From positions 1-7,356 of the forward strand of contig CAMBHM010000072.1 in the NCBI GenBank assembly GCA_945867185.1: a DNA stretch of 7,356 bases, in the 5' to 3' direction. A program made the position numbers and the translations under genes. Positions 1 through 5,777 of the stretch are shown in pieces. This DNA is from Legionella genomosp. 1 (GTDB lineage: Bacteria > Pseudomonadota > Gammaproteobacteria > Legionellales > Legionellaceae). The notes beneath the pieces were generated by a model, which searched no databases, was not told the origin of the DNA, and worked only from the letters and a program-made list of their open reading frames with translations. Every line of letters begins with the position of its first letter. Within the stretch, counting starts at the first letter, position 1.

Positions 1-422
1 TAAATAACACAGTAACAATTGCAGACACTGGTAGAATGAAATACAGTGGGTTTGGTCCTCGTGTGGGTCTAGACTACTCGTATGACTTCGGTAACGGCTT
101 GGCTATGTATGCAAACGGCGCCTCTGCATTGTTGGTTGGTACACAAAGCTTCAACCGTACCTTCTCACCAACTTACTTTGGTCTAAGTGCTGTATCTGGA
201 TCAATCACAGCCATAGTGCCTGAGTTGGAAGCCAAGTTGGGTCTGACATACACGTATGCAATGGCACAAGGTGACTTGACTCTGGATGCTGGTTGGATGT
301 GGGTTAACTACTTCAACGCTCAGCATACAGCATCAGCGCTTGTTTCTGGTAACGTAGACAAGACTGACTTTGCTGTACAAGGTCCTTTTGTTGGCCTGAA
401 ATGGGTTGGCAACGTTGCCTAA
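1..422 (+). CDS. Outer-membrane beta-barrel protein, Lpg1974 / Legionella major OMP-like family (C-terminal part)
   Basis: The reading frame is open to the left window edge (first full codon at 3), so the ATG at 36 is internal and only about the last 140 residues are visible. They show the alternating aromatic/polar and small-residue pattern of transmembrane beta-strands, with segments such as [29 protein letters not shown] and the end [14 protein letters not shown] associate this layout with the Lpg1974-type pore-forming outer-membrane proteins of Legionellales, which often occur as multigene families. The protein would sit in the outer membrane as a porin-like barrel; the signal peptide and N-terminal strands lie outside the window. 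A strong terminator follows 25 nt after the stop, so this gene ends its own transcription unit. The family assignment rests on recalled similarity. The beta-barrel nature is fairly safe; the exact substrate is unknown. Confidence 0.8.
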   Translation, partial: NNTVTIADTGRMKYSGFGPRVGLDYSYDFGNGLAMYANGASALLVGTQSFNRTFSPTYFGLSAVSGSITAIVPELEAKLGLTYTYAMAQGDLTLDAGWMWVNYFNAQHTASALVSGNVDKTDFAVQGPFVGLKWVGNVA

Positions 423-447
423 TTGGTAACTGCTGCAAAGCTGTTTT

Positions 448-481
448 AAAAACCCATCACTTCGGTGATGGGTTTTTTTTT
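448..481 (+). terminator. Rho-independent terminator of the outer-membrane protein gene
   Basis: A perfect 8-bp stem CCCATCAC/GTGATGGG (453-460 with 465-472) is closed by a stable TTCG tetraloop and followed by nine T residues (473-481). An A-run lies on the 5' side, so the hairpin may also work weakly on the minus strand. It starts 25 nt after the stop at 422. Confidence 0.95.
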
Positions 482-515
482 GTCATGTATAGTGCAGGAC
501 TTTATCAATTAAGTG

Positions 516-545
516 TTGCGCCCTATCGTCAACTCAGCATATGAT
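516..545 (+). promoter_or_regulatory. Possible sigma70-type promoter for the MAPEG-lactamase-metallohydrolase cluster
   Basis: A good -10 box TATGAT (540-545) lies 30 nt before the ATG at 576. A poor -35 candidate TTGCGC (516-521) is 18 nt upstream of it. This is the only gap where the plus-strand cluster can have its promoter after the terminator at 448-481. The -35 matches only three of six consensus bases, so the exact element is uncertain. Confidence 0.35.
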
Positions 546-575
546 TAAAACAACCCCCTTTAAGAAGACAAAACC

Positions 576-965
576 ATGGTTTGTTTGATTTGGTGCCTTT
601 TTGTTGCATGCCTCCTGCCCTACGTGGCAAAAATCCCTTTGGCTATTGCCATGAAGCGGGAACCGGGTGGTTATGATAACAACCATCCTAGAGCACAACA
701 GGCGGGTTTAACTGGGTTTGGTGCACGCGCGTTAGCGGCACATCAAAATAGCTTTGAATCTTTAATTGTATTTTCAGCTGCTGTTCTAACCGCGCTCTCA
801 ACGCAGCACATCACGATAGCAATACAGAACTTGGCGCTCGTGTATGTGGTGATGCGAGGGGTGTATTTATTTCTGTATTGTATCAACTGGGCTACGTTGC
901 GCACTTGTATCTGGGCCATTGGCTTGCTCGCCTCATTGAGCATTATTTGGTTATGTATCCCCTAA
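576..965 (+). CDS. MAPEG-family integral membrane protein
   Basis: This 129-residue hydrophobic protein has about four membrane helices (roughly residues 1-25, 62-80, 84-104 and 108-128). Between helices 1 and 2 it carries the family hallmark: a polar loop at about 31-62 with GGYDNNHPRAQQ and then ARALAAHQNSFES. A further conserved-looking stretch is MRGVYLFLY at 93-101. MAPEG proteins (membrane-associated eicosanoid and glutathione metabolism) form small four-helix trimers. Eukaryotic members are glutathione transferases or eicosanoid enzymes; bacterial members are mostly uncharacterised, so no substrate is proposed. Length fits the family. The start has an A/G-rich sequence TAAGAAG about 8 nt upstream as a modest ribosome-binding site. 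It is the first gene of a tight cluster, with the serine hydrolase starting 19 nt after its stop. Confidence 0.85.
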   Translation: MVCLIWCLFVACLLPYVAKIPLAIAMKREPGGYDNNHPRAQQAGLTGFGARALAAHQNSFESLIVFSAAVLTALSTQHITIAIQNLALVYVVMRGVYLFLYCINWATLRTCIWAIGLLASLSIIWLCIP

Positions 966-984
966 TGGGCGGGAAAGGATCTCT

Positions 985-2022
985 ATGAAAACGAAGCATT
1001 ACTTAGTGTGTGCCTTGTTGGCCCTGCTTTGTTCACCCGTTGTTTTTTCGGCCGAGAGTGATGCGCTACTTTCTAAGAAAATGGATGCAATTGAAAAAAG
1101 ATTCAATACCATTATGGGTGTTTCAGCCATTTATATAGAGAAAAATCAGACGGTTGCTCATAATAGCCAGCAACGGTTTTTCATGGCGAGCACCATCAAA
1201 TTGCCTATTGCGCTCGCCTTTCTGCACCGTGTTGATCAAAAGAAAGAATCATTGAACCGTGTGATTCAGCTAGATTCAAATAACTCCGTGCCGGGATCGG
1301 GCACTTTATATCATTTGTTTGAGAAGAAAAGAATCAGTATGTCGATGAAGCAGATCTTGAAGTATATGTTGAGAAATAGTGATAACAGTGCGAGTGATAG
1401 AATACTCCAAGCGGCTCAGGGGCCAGAGTATGTGACGAAACGGATGATGGCCTTGGGATTTAATCATATCTTAATCAATCGCTCTATCCTTGAAATGTTC
1501 TTGGATACGAATCAGGTTGATCATGCTTATTTGACAACACGATTGCCTGTATTTTCTTTAGAAAAAGCGTTTAATAAGACCTCGGTTGAGAAAAAAGCGT
1601 TGGCCTGGCAACGCTTTCAAAAGGATGATCGTGATACGACAACGCCAGAAGAGATGGCAAAATTACTGGTGATGCTGTATAAAAACCAGGCCCTTTCCGA
1701 ATCCAGTACACAGGTGCTAATGGAGATCATGGAACAATGCAGGACAGGTAGAAGTCGAATAAAAGGATTATTGCCCCCTACAGTGAAAGTGGCACATAAA
1801 ACAGGAACTTGGGCGATTTACGAACAAAATTATTTGAGATATCCAGGTTCTAAAAAATTATTCCGATTTGCAAGCGATGTTGGGATCATTACCTTACCGC
1901 ATCATAAAGGACACATCGCAATCGCTGTGTATGTGAAATCAAAGGCTGTCAGTGATTATGCACGTAGCCGAACAATTGCAGTTGCAAGCAGAGCTATTTA
2001 TGATCACTTTATGAGGCAATAA
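985..2022 (+). CDS. Exported class A beta-lactamase-like serine hydrolase
   Basis: A signal peptide is clear: MKTK, then a hydrophobic core, with likely cleavage after VFSA (residue 23). The mature part has the penicilloyl-serine transferase motifs in order. S69-T-I-K72 is the SxxK nucleophile and base, S132-D133-N134 is the SDN loop, and H271-K272-T273-G274 is the KTG strand, preceded by a typical DTTTPEEMAKLL helix at about 217-228. Spacing matches Ambler class A. The omega loop is odd: no clear ExxLN motif follows the SDN loop, and the nearest acid is E170 in RSILEMFLD. True beta-lactamase activity is therefore uncertain, and a penicillin-binding or peptidase role is possible. At 345 residues it is longer than usual (about 290), with extra sequence around 185-215. 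A good ribosome-binding site (AAAGGA, 974-979) lies 5 nt before the ATG. It is probably co-transcribed with its neighbours. Confidence 0.88.
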   Translation: MKTKHYLVCALLALLCSPVVFSAESDALLSKKMDAIEKRFNTIMGVSAIYIEKNQTVAHNSQQRFFMASTIKLPIALAFLHRVDQKKESLNRVIQLDSNNSVPGSGTLYHLFEKKRISMSMKQILKYMLRNSDNSASDRILQAAQGPEYVTKRMMALGFNHILINRSILEMFLDTNQVDHAYLTTRLPVFSLEKAFNKTSVEKKALAWQRFQKDDRDTTTPEEMAKLLVMLYKNQALSESSTQVLMEIMEQCRTGRSRIKGLLPPTVKVAHKTGTWAIYEQNYLRYPGSKKLFRFASDVGIITLPHHKGHIAIAVYVKSKAVSDYARSRTIAVASRAIYDHFMRQ

Positions 2023-2053
2023 GTGAGTGAGTCAACATGATGAGAGTTAACGG

Positions 2054-2782
2054 ATGGTTAAGATGCGTGTGAGGGTCAGGCTTGGTTTGGTGCTTTTTCT
2101 CTGTTGTTTGGGTAGTCGCTTCTCAGAAGCACAGCCATGCCATGTGATCTTGGGCGACACAAAAGTTATTATTCAGCAGTATTATTATGGACAGGGCAAG
2201 GCCTTCGTACACCTGCATCAGAATGAAACAACAGCCCTGCAAGCAGCTAAGGTGGTGATCCAAGCAGAGGGAGGGAGCATTTTAACATTGGTTCATGCGG
2301 GCGGAAGAAATGTGGTTTTTCATTTAAACCGGGTGCGGTATGAGTTTGATCCCAACCGTATTTTTACAGAAGTTGGTATTCGAAAAACCTTGCGACAATT
2401 TGGTCCTTATTCACTGGCAGCGCATCGTGAAGTGAGGAGGTTGGCCTGTGCAATCAAAGCCCAGTTGCCTCGGGGAAAAATCATTGCGGTGCATAACAAT
2501 AAGTCTTACTCACTGAAATCATATTTACCAGGCCATGAGCTGGCAGATGACGCTCAGGCGCTACAATTAACGAACCGGCATTCTTACCGAAATTTTTTCT
2601 TGGTGACGCAAAAAGAAGACTATGTGCGATTAAAAAATCTTGTTTTTAATAGCATTTGGCAATCGCGATCAGTGACAGACGATGGATCGTTATCGGTGTA
2701 TCTTGCAAGAAGAAATTACGTCAATGTCGAAGCGGGATATGGTCAATTGACTGCTCAGGTAAAGATGTTAGAGCAGGCTTAG
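2054..2782 (+). CDS. Exported protein with an M14/AstE-like zinc hydrolase signature, function unknown
   Basis: The 242-residue protein begins with a basic stretch and hydrophobic core typical of a signal peptide, with likely cleavage after SEA (residue 26). The mature part carries, in order, H55-x-x-E58 (VHLHQNET), D99-P-N-R102 in FDPNRIF, H147 (IIAVHNN) and E226 (YVNVEAGYG). In M14 carboxypeptidases and AstE/aspartoacylase enzymes, HxxE plus a later His bind zinc, an NR pair binds the substrate carboxylate, and a late Glu is catalytic. Order and approximate spacing fit, so I infer a secreted metallohydrolase acting on a peptide or amide; this is not proven. Start choice is between ATG 2054 and ATG 2063, and both keep the signal peptide. 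The gene lies 31 nt after the serine hydrolase, probably in the same operon, and its stop overlaps the convergent hemH end by 4 nt. Confidence 0.8.
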   Translation: MVKMRVRVRLGLVLFLCCLGSRFSEAQPCHVILGDTKVIIQQYYYGQGKAFVHLHQNETTALQAAKVVIQAEGGSILTLVHAGGRNVVFHLNRVRYEFDPNRIFTEVGIRKTLRQFGPYSLAAHREVRRLACAIKAQLPRGKIIAVHNNKSYSLKSYLPGHELADDAQALQLTNRHSYRNFFLVTQKEDYVRLKNLVFNSIWQSRSVTDDGSLSVYLARRNYVNVEAGYGQLTAQVKMLEQA

Positions 2783-3798
2783 AACGGTTCATGGATAATC
2801 TTCATTAAGGCTTCGATCCAAGGATCGGTCGTATTTAAAGAAGGAATGAGGGTAAAGTGCCCACCTCCTAGATCGCACCATTGTTGTTTTAGTTTTATAC
2901 CGATTTCTTCAAGCGTTTCCAAACAGTCTGCGACGAAAGAAGGGCAGGCAATGGCTAAGCGTCGAATGCCTCGTTGATAAAGAATAGGGAGAGTTTCATG
3001 GATATAGGGCTTTATCCAGGGGCTTTTGCCTAATCGAGATTGGAATACAGTGCCGTACTGGTCAGGCGAGAGTGCTAAGCGGGTGGCTAATAGTCTACTG
3101 GTTTCAAAACATTGCGCTCGGTAGCAGGTGGGGCGCGTGGTTGAGCTGGAGAGGCAAGGCCCCTTGCAAATAGGTTGACATCCCTCCTGATGGACATGAT
3201 GCTCTGGAAGACCATGATAGCTGAATAATACATAGTCGTGGTGCGCCAGATGGGGTTTTATCAAAATCGCCTCTGCATCGATAAAGCGTGGATGCGCGTA
3301 GAAATCATGAATAATATGGAGCCTTGGTATAGTTGTCTGCTTCGCGAGGCCGTTTAGAACCACCTCGAGCGCCGATCCCGTTGAGGAAGAGGCATATTGT
3401 GGATAAAGTGGTAAGACCGTGATGGTGCTGCAGGCACTCAGCTCTTGGAGGGCATCTTGTAGTCGGGGTTTACCATAGCGCATGCCTAAAGCAACTTGAT
3501 AGGGTGCCCCAAGACGTTCTTGCAGGCATTGAGCCAGTGCTTCGCTGTGTTGAAGCAAGGGCGAGCCATTGGTTGACCAAATGGACCGATAGGCATGGGT
3601 TGCTTGTTTTATTCGGAAAGGCAAAATGAGGCCATATAAGAGCATGAAGCGCGCCCAAGCAGGGAGCGTGATGACGCGTTTGTCTGAAAGAAATTCGATG
3701 AGATAGCGGCCAACAGCACCAATGCCCGGATGAGTAGGAGTTCCTAAATTAATAAGTAATACACCGTGTTTGGGCATCATGTTGTTAGGGGTAACCAT
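2779..3798 (-). CDS. hemH: Ferrochelatase (protoheme ferro-lyase)
   Basis: The enzyme inserts Fe2+ into protoporphyrin IX, the last step of protoheme synthesis. At 339 residues it has the normal length. Family landmarks are GVLLINLGTP near the N-terminus (12-21), YRSIWSTNGSPLL (70-82), VLPLYPQYASSSTGSA (128-143), the metal/proton ligand H195 in SYHGLPE, FQSRLGKSPW (252-261), and the acidic E294 in DCLETLEEIG. An insertion after the active-site His holds cysteines 207, 211, 215, 225 and 230. Such internal cysteines could hold the [2Fe-2S] cluster known from some bacterial ferrochelatases. The start at 3798 lacks a good Shine-Dalgarno sequence; M7 or M8 are alternatives but are no better placed. 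A 9-bp hairpin (3801-3829) lies immediately before the start. The 3' end overlaps the convergent gene by 4 nt, and no terminator separates them. Confidence 0.96.
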   Translation of the reverse strand: MVTPNNMMPKHGVLLINLGTPTHPGIGAVGRYLIEFLSDKRVITLPAWARFMLLYGLILPFRIKQATHAYRSIWSTNGSPLLQHSEALAQCLQERLGAPYQVALGMRYGKPRLQDALQELSACSTITVLPLYPQYASSSTGSALEVVLNGLAKQTTIPRLHIIHDFYAHPRFIDAEAILIKPHLAHHDYVLFSYHGLPEHHVHQEGCQPICKGPCLSSSTTRPTCYRAQCFETSRLLATRLALSPDQYGTVFQSRLGKSPWIKPYIHETLPILYQRGIRRLAIACPSFVADCLETLEEIGIKLKQQWCDLGGGHFTLIPSLNTTDPWIEALMKIIHEPF

Positions 3799-3800
3799 AC

Positions 3801-3829
3801 CTGTTGGAGAGAAGCGTCCCCTCCAACAG
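3801..3829 (-). repeat. Hairpin in the hemH leader
   Basis: Arms CTGTTGGAG (3801-3809) and CTCCAACAG (3821-3829) form a perfect 9-bp stem with an 11-nt loop, ending 2 nt before the hemH start codon. On the hemH strand the 5' arm and loop include GGAGGGG, the only strong Shine-Dalgarno-like sequence nearby, but about 18 nt from the ATG. It may be a translational control structure or an unrelated palindrome. No U-run follows it on the hemH side; an A-rich GAACAAAAAA lies just beyond 3830. Confidence 0.6.
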
Positions 3830-3831
3830 TG

Positions 3832-3908
3832 AACAAAAAATCACTTTAGAGAGCTTACATGATTTAATAAAATTTGTGTAGCACTTAACAAGTACTTTTA
3901 GTACTCGA
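3832..3908 (-). pseudogene. Decayed 3' fragment of a second HEPN-domain gene
   Basis: Read on the minus strand, the frame ending at the TGA at 3841-3843 gives LLSATQILLNHVSSLK. This closely matches the C-terminus LLAATQTLLARVNSLK of the intact HEPN gene ending at 5814. DNA similarity includes shared runs such as TTTAGAGAG, AATAAA and TTTGTGTAGCA, and continues past the stop as AAAAAATCA. One extra base near 3893-3895 shifts the frame; without it the upstream residues read LKDLL, as in the intact copy. Similarity fades around 3908, so nearly the whole gene is missing. The fragment has the same orientation as the intact copy, 1.97 kb away. It is best read as the relic of a tandem paralogue or a recombination scar. 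Confidence 0.75.
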
Positions 3909-3943
3909 CTGCTAATTAAGCAGCACGCGAACAAGTTAAGCAA

Positions 3944-4192
3944 ATGGTCAATGAGGGGGCTTCTCCCCGCCGGATCAGAAGCTACTTACATCGGTGGGGA
4001 ACGTGGTGGGTGAGAACATCAGAAACATGGGGTTATCAGGATTTGCTTGTGTGGTTTTTAGAGGTCTGTCGAGATCCAGTTCCAGCGGCTTACGCCGCCG
4101 GACTGTACTGGCACGATGTTAAGAAATCACGCATTGAGGCGAATCATGATCGGCATCCGGTTTTTGAATTGGACCTTCCAGCCGCTGCATAA
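3944..4192 (+). CDS. Doubtful small Trp-rich reading frame, unrecognised
   Basis: This 82-codon frame starts at ATG 3944, but the frame is open back to a stop at 3917-3919 (adding AAREQVKQ), and no convincing Shine-Dalgarno sequence precedes the ATG. The product is basic and Trp-rich at the start (SPRRIRSYLHRWGTWWVRTS), followed by a helical-looking YQDLLVWFLEVCRDPVPAAY. This reads like protein rather than random sequence, and it may be the tail of a 5'-truncated gene. I do not recognise the family. The last 74 nt are antisense to the 3' end of the effector candidate. At most one of the two is likely to be meaningful there, and I favour the effector. A remnant brought in with the surrounding transposon debris is the simplest reading. 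Confidence 0.3.
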   Translation: MVNEGASPRRIRSYLHRWGTWWVRTSETWGYQDLLVWFLEVCRDPVPAAYAAGLYWHDVKKSRIEANHDRHPVFELDLPAAA

Positions 4193-5108
4193 GCGGAACC
4201 AAGTCTAGAGTTCTCACTTTACATAAGGCGGTCATTGCCGCAAAATCATCCCGCCCCAGCCCCCCCACGCACGCCCCTCCGTAGCGCCCGCCGCACACTG
4301 CGCGCCAGCCCCCGGCCGAGGCCGGCCCCCGCAAAATACCAAAATTAACCCCAAGACCAGAAGTAGAAGATACCGGAGCAAACCAAAATTCATGTTTTTT
4401 AGTCATATGATTATAGAACTCCAATGCCCGCTTAAATGTTTTTTTATTAAACTGAGGAGTTGGGTCAAATGATTCGTCAGGGTCACAATACTGTTGAGCA
4501 ACATGTGCGGGAACATAGCGTTGGGCTAATCCAACAACATTAGACCATTGGTTTCTCATTGCATCGACATTATTAGTCGCATACCAGTCATCATAATGAG
4601 TAACATAGGTTTGAAGGGCTTCAATGAGAGGTGAAAAATCATAATACGTTTCATGAATGGTCACACCGTTTAATGTATAACGCACGCCGTCTCGCTCATG
4701 TGCTTTGAACTGCGTCAGTAACGCTTGTTTTATGGCTTCACCTTGCGGACTGTAGGGTAAGCAATCTAGCATCATGTTGCACATGTATCGGGTATCCAAT
4801 GCCCATAAAGCATATCGAAAGGCGGTGGTATTAAACGTTCGGCCAGAATAATCTGTGGCTTCTCCTGTCATATCGAGTAACTCAGGACGACGTTTTAATA
4901 TTTTTTCAGCCTTTTCCTGCTCGCCGTGCATGACTTGCAGTAATAATTTATTCGCCATCATTTGCAAACGATTAGGCTGAAAGAAGGTTTGTGTTTCTTT
5001 TGACGTCAGTGCTAACGCTGATTTGTCTTCCTCAGTTAAATAATCACCAATTTCATGTTCTGTAATGACTTGTGGTAAATGATGTAACCCTGTCTTTTTT
5101 GGCATCAT
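4119..5108 (-). CDS. Predicted secreted effector: F-box, ankyrin-like region, C-terminal CaaX box (CVIS)
   Basis: The 329-residue product has no signal peptide. Residues about 9-43 form an F-box-like motif (HHLPQVITEHEIGDYL...ALALTSKETQ), which in eukaryotes and Legionella effectors binds Skp1 of SCF ubiquitin ligases. Residues 55-118 form an ankyrin-like helical region (EQEKAEKILKRRPELL, DYSGRTFNTTAFRYALWALD), which I associate with Legionellales effectors. Residues 155-258 (PLIEALQTYV, VVGLAQRYVPAHVAQQYC, DESFDPTPQF, GLGVNFGILRG) resemble the middle part of the same proteins. Residues 259-287 are Gly-rich and encoded by a GC-rich patch. The last four residues are Cys-Val-Ile-Ser, a CaaX sequence with X = Ser, the farnesylation type. 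Either of two adjacent ATGs may start it: GGAG at 5113-5116 lies 4 nt before the first and 7 nt before the second. A good promoter lies at 5135-5163. Secretion and host function are inferred. Confidence 0.8.
   Translation of the reverse strand: MMPKKTGLHHLPQVITEHEIGDYLTEEDKSALALTSKETQTFFQPNRLQMMANKLLLQVMHGEQEKAEKILKRRPELLDMTGEATDYSGRTFNTTAFRYALWALDTRYMCNMMLDCLPYSPQGEAIKQALLTQFKAHERDGVRYTLNGVTIHETYYDFSPLIEALQTYVTHYDDWYATNNVDAMRNQWSNVVGLAQRYVPAHVAQQYCDPDESFDPTPQFNKKTFKRALEFYNHMTKKHEFWFAPVSSTSGLGVNFGILRGPASAGGWRAVCGGRYGGACVGGLGRDDFAAMTALCKVRTLDLVPLMQRLEGPIQKPDADHDSPQCVIS
4251..4332. other. GC-rich patch inside the effector gene
   Basis: By hand count about 71 of 82 bases are G or C (near 87%), against roughly 40-45% around it. 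The patch encodes the Gly-rich segment RGPASAGGWRAVCGG... (about residues 259-287) in frame. It includes the inverted repeat CCGGCC-GA-GGCCGG at 4312-4325. It does not break the frame, and the C-terminal segment after it (about 290-329) continues normally. Confidence 0.8.
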
Positions 5109-5134
5109 CCAACTCCATCACGATACATGTCCTA

Positions 5135-5163
5135 ATTATAGGCAGATAGGTTGTAATTAGCAA
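5135..5163 (-). promoter_or_regulatory. Sigma70-type promoter of the effector gene
   Basis: On the minus strand a perfect -10 box TATAAT (5140-5135) is preceded, at exactly 17 nt, by TTGCTA (5163-5158; four of six -35 consensus bases). Transcription would start near 5128, giving a short leader of about 20 nt that contains the GGAG ribosome-binding site at 5113-5116. Confidence 0.7.
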
Positions 5164-5203
5164 ATCTAACGAAAAAATGGAGGTTGTGTATCTATTGGAG
5201 TCC

Positions 5204-5243
5204 GGACAAAATCGCATGAAAAAAGCCTCATGCGATTTTGTCC
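5204..5243. repeat. Perfect 16-bp inverted repeat (hairpin)
   Basis: GGACAAAATCGCATGA (5204-5219) and its exact complement (5228-5243) enclose an 8-nt loop. It lies between the transposase relic and the effector promoter, both on the minus strand. It may stop readthrough from the relic side, or be a subterminal transposon structure, since it shares GGAC with the left inverted repeat. There is no canonical T-run after the stem; only ATTTTG occurs within the arm. Confidence 0.8.
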
Positions 5244-5282
5244 AAATAATGAGCGATAAATTAAATGACGTAAATTTTGGTC

Positions 5283-5777
5283 TCACCTGTCCATTAGGAT
5301 GGGTTGGTTGATGTTTTTATTTGCCATCAATCTATTTGATTCAACTATAGACGATGACGTTTCCCATGGATTGGGGTGTCTGTTGGCTATGTGACGTGCC
5401 AAGTATAATTGAGCATAAGTAATCATGACAAGTTGCCACCATGTTTCTTCGTGATGAACATCAGGTGTTTGTGATTGGATGCAAGCGGCAATTTGTTCCA
5501 TCCCGACTAGCTCTCCATTATTGCTCGTATGCACACGCTTACATGATAAAGGCACCACCCATGGGGGAGAGCTTGCATTTGTTTTTTCTGGCAAATAAGC
5601 AGCAATACTATATTTATGACCAATGGTCACCGGCTTATTTCCGCATACCATGTTCGGGGAATACACGTAACTTCTGTCTTCTAACGTGGGCGAGAAAACA
5701 CGTGGCCCTGGCGTATAATCAACGACAAAAAGATGAAACGCACGCTGCTGCTCTGTCACACACAGTCCAGACTCCAA
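5283..5777 (-). pseudogene. Transposase relic (DDE superfamily) with N-terminal truncation and internal deletion
   Basis: The 164-codon frame starts at a TTG directly after a stop. Residues 14-100 (FHLFVVDYTPGPRVFSPTLE, RSYVYSPNMVCGNKPVTIGH, YLPEK, PPWVVPLS) match from memory the N-terminal catalytic region of a DDE transposase family common in cyanobacteria and other bacteria, with D20 as the probable first catalytic Asp. At about residue 101 the sequence jumps to QTPDVHHEETWWQLVMITYA...LARHIANRHPNPWE, which is the C-terminal segment of the same family. The intervening core, with the second Asp and the catalytic Glu region, is missing, as are about 100 N-terminal residues. The deletion keeps the frame. 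The last 25 residues look unrelated. The product cannot be an active transposase. It lies inside the inverted-repeat-bounded segment 5194-5778. Confidence 0.8.

Noticed and set aside
743..943. Minus-strand frame antisense to the MAPEG gene
   Set aside because: No recognisable protein pattern and no ribosome-binding site; it is a shadow of a clear membrane protein gene.
3891..3905. AGTACT-TTT-AGTACT repeat as a regulatory site
   Set aside because: It falls at the frameshifted end of the HEPN relic, is short, and has no gene positioned to use it.
5053..5286. Minus-strand 77-codon frame between the transposase relic and the effector gene
   Set aside because: It runs through the 16-bp hairpin, the effector promoter and the effector start in another frame, and has no protein-like features.
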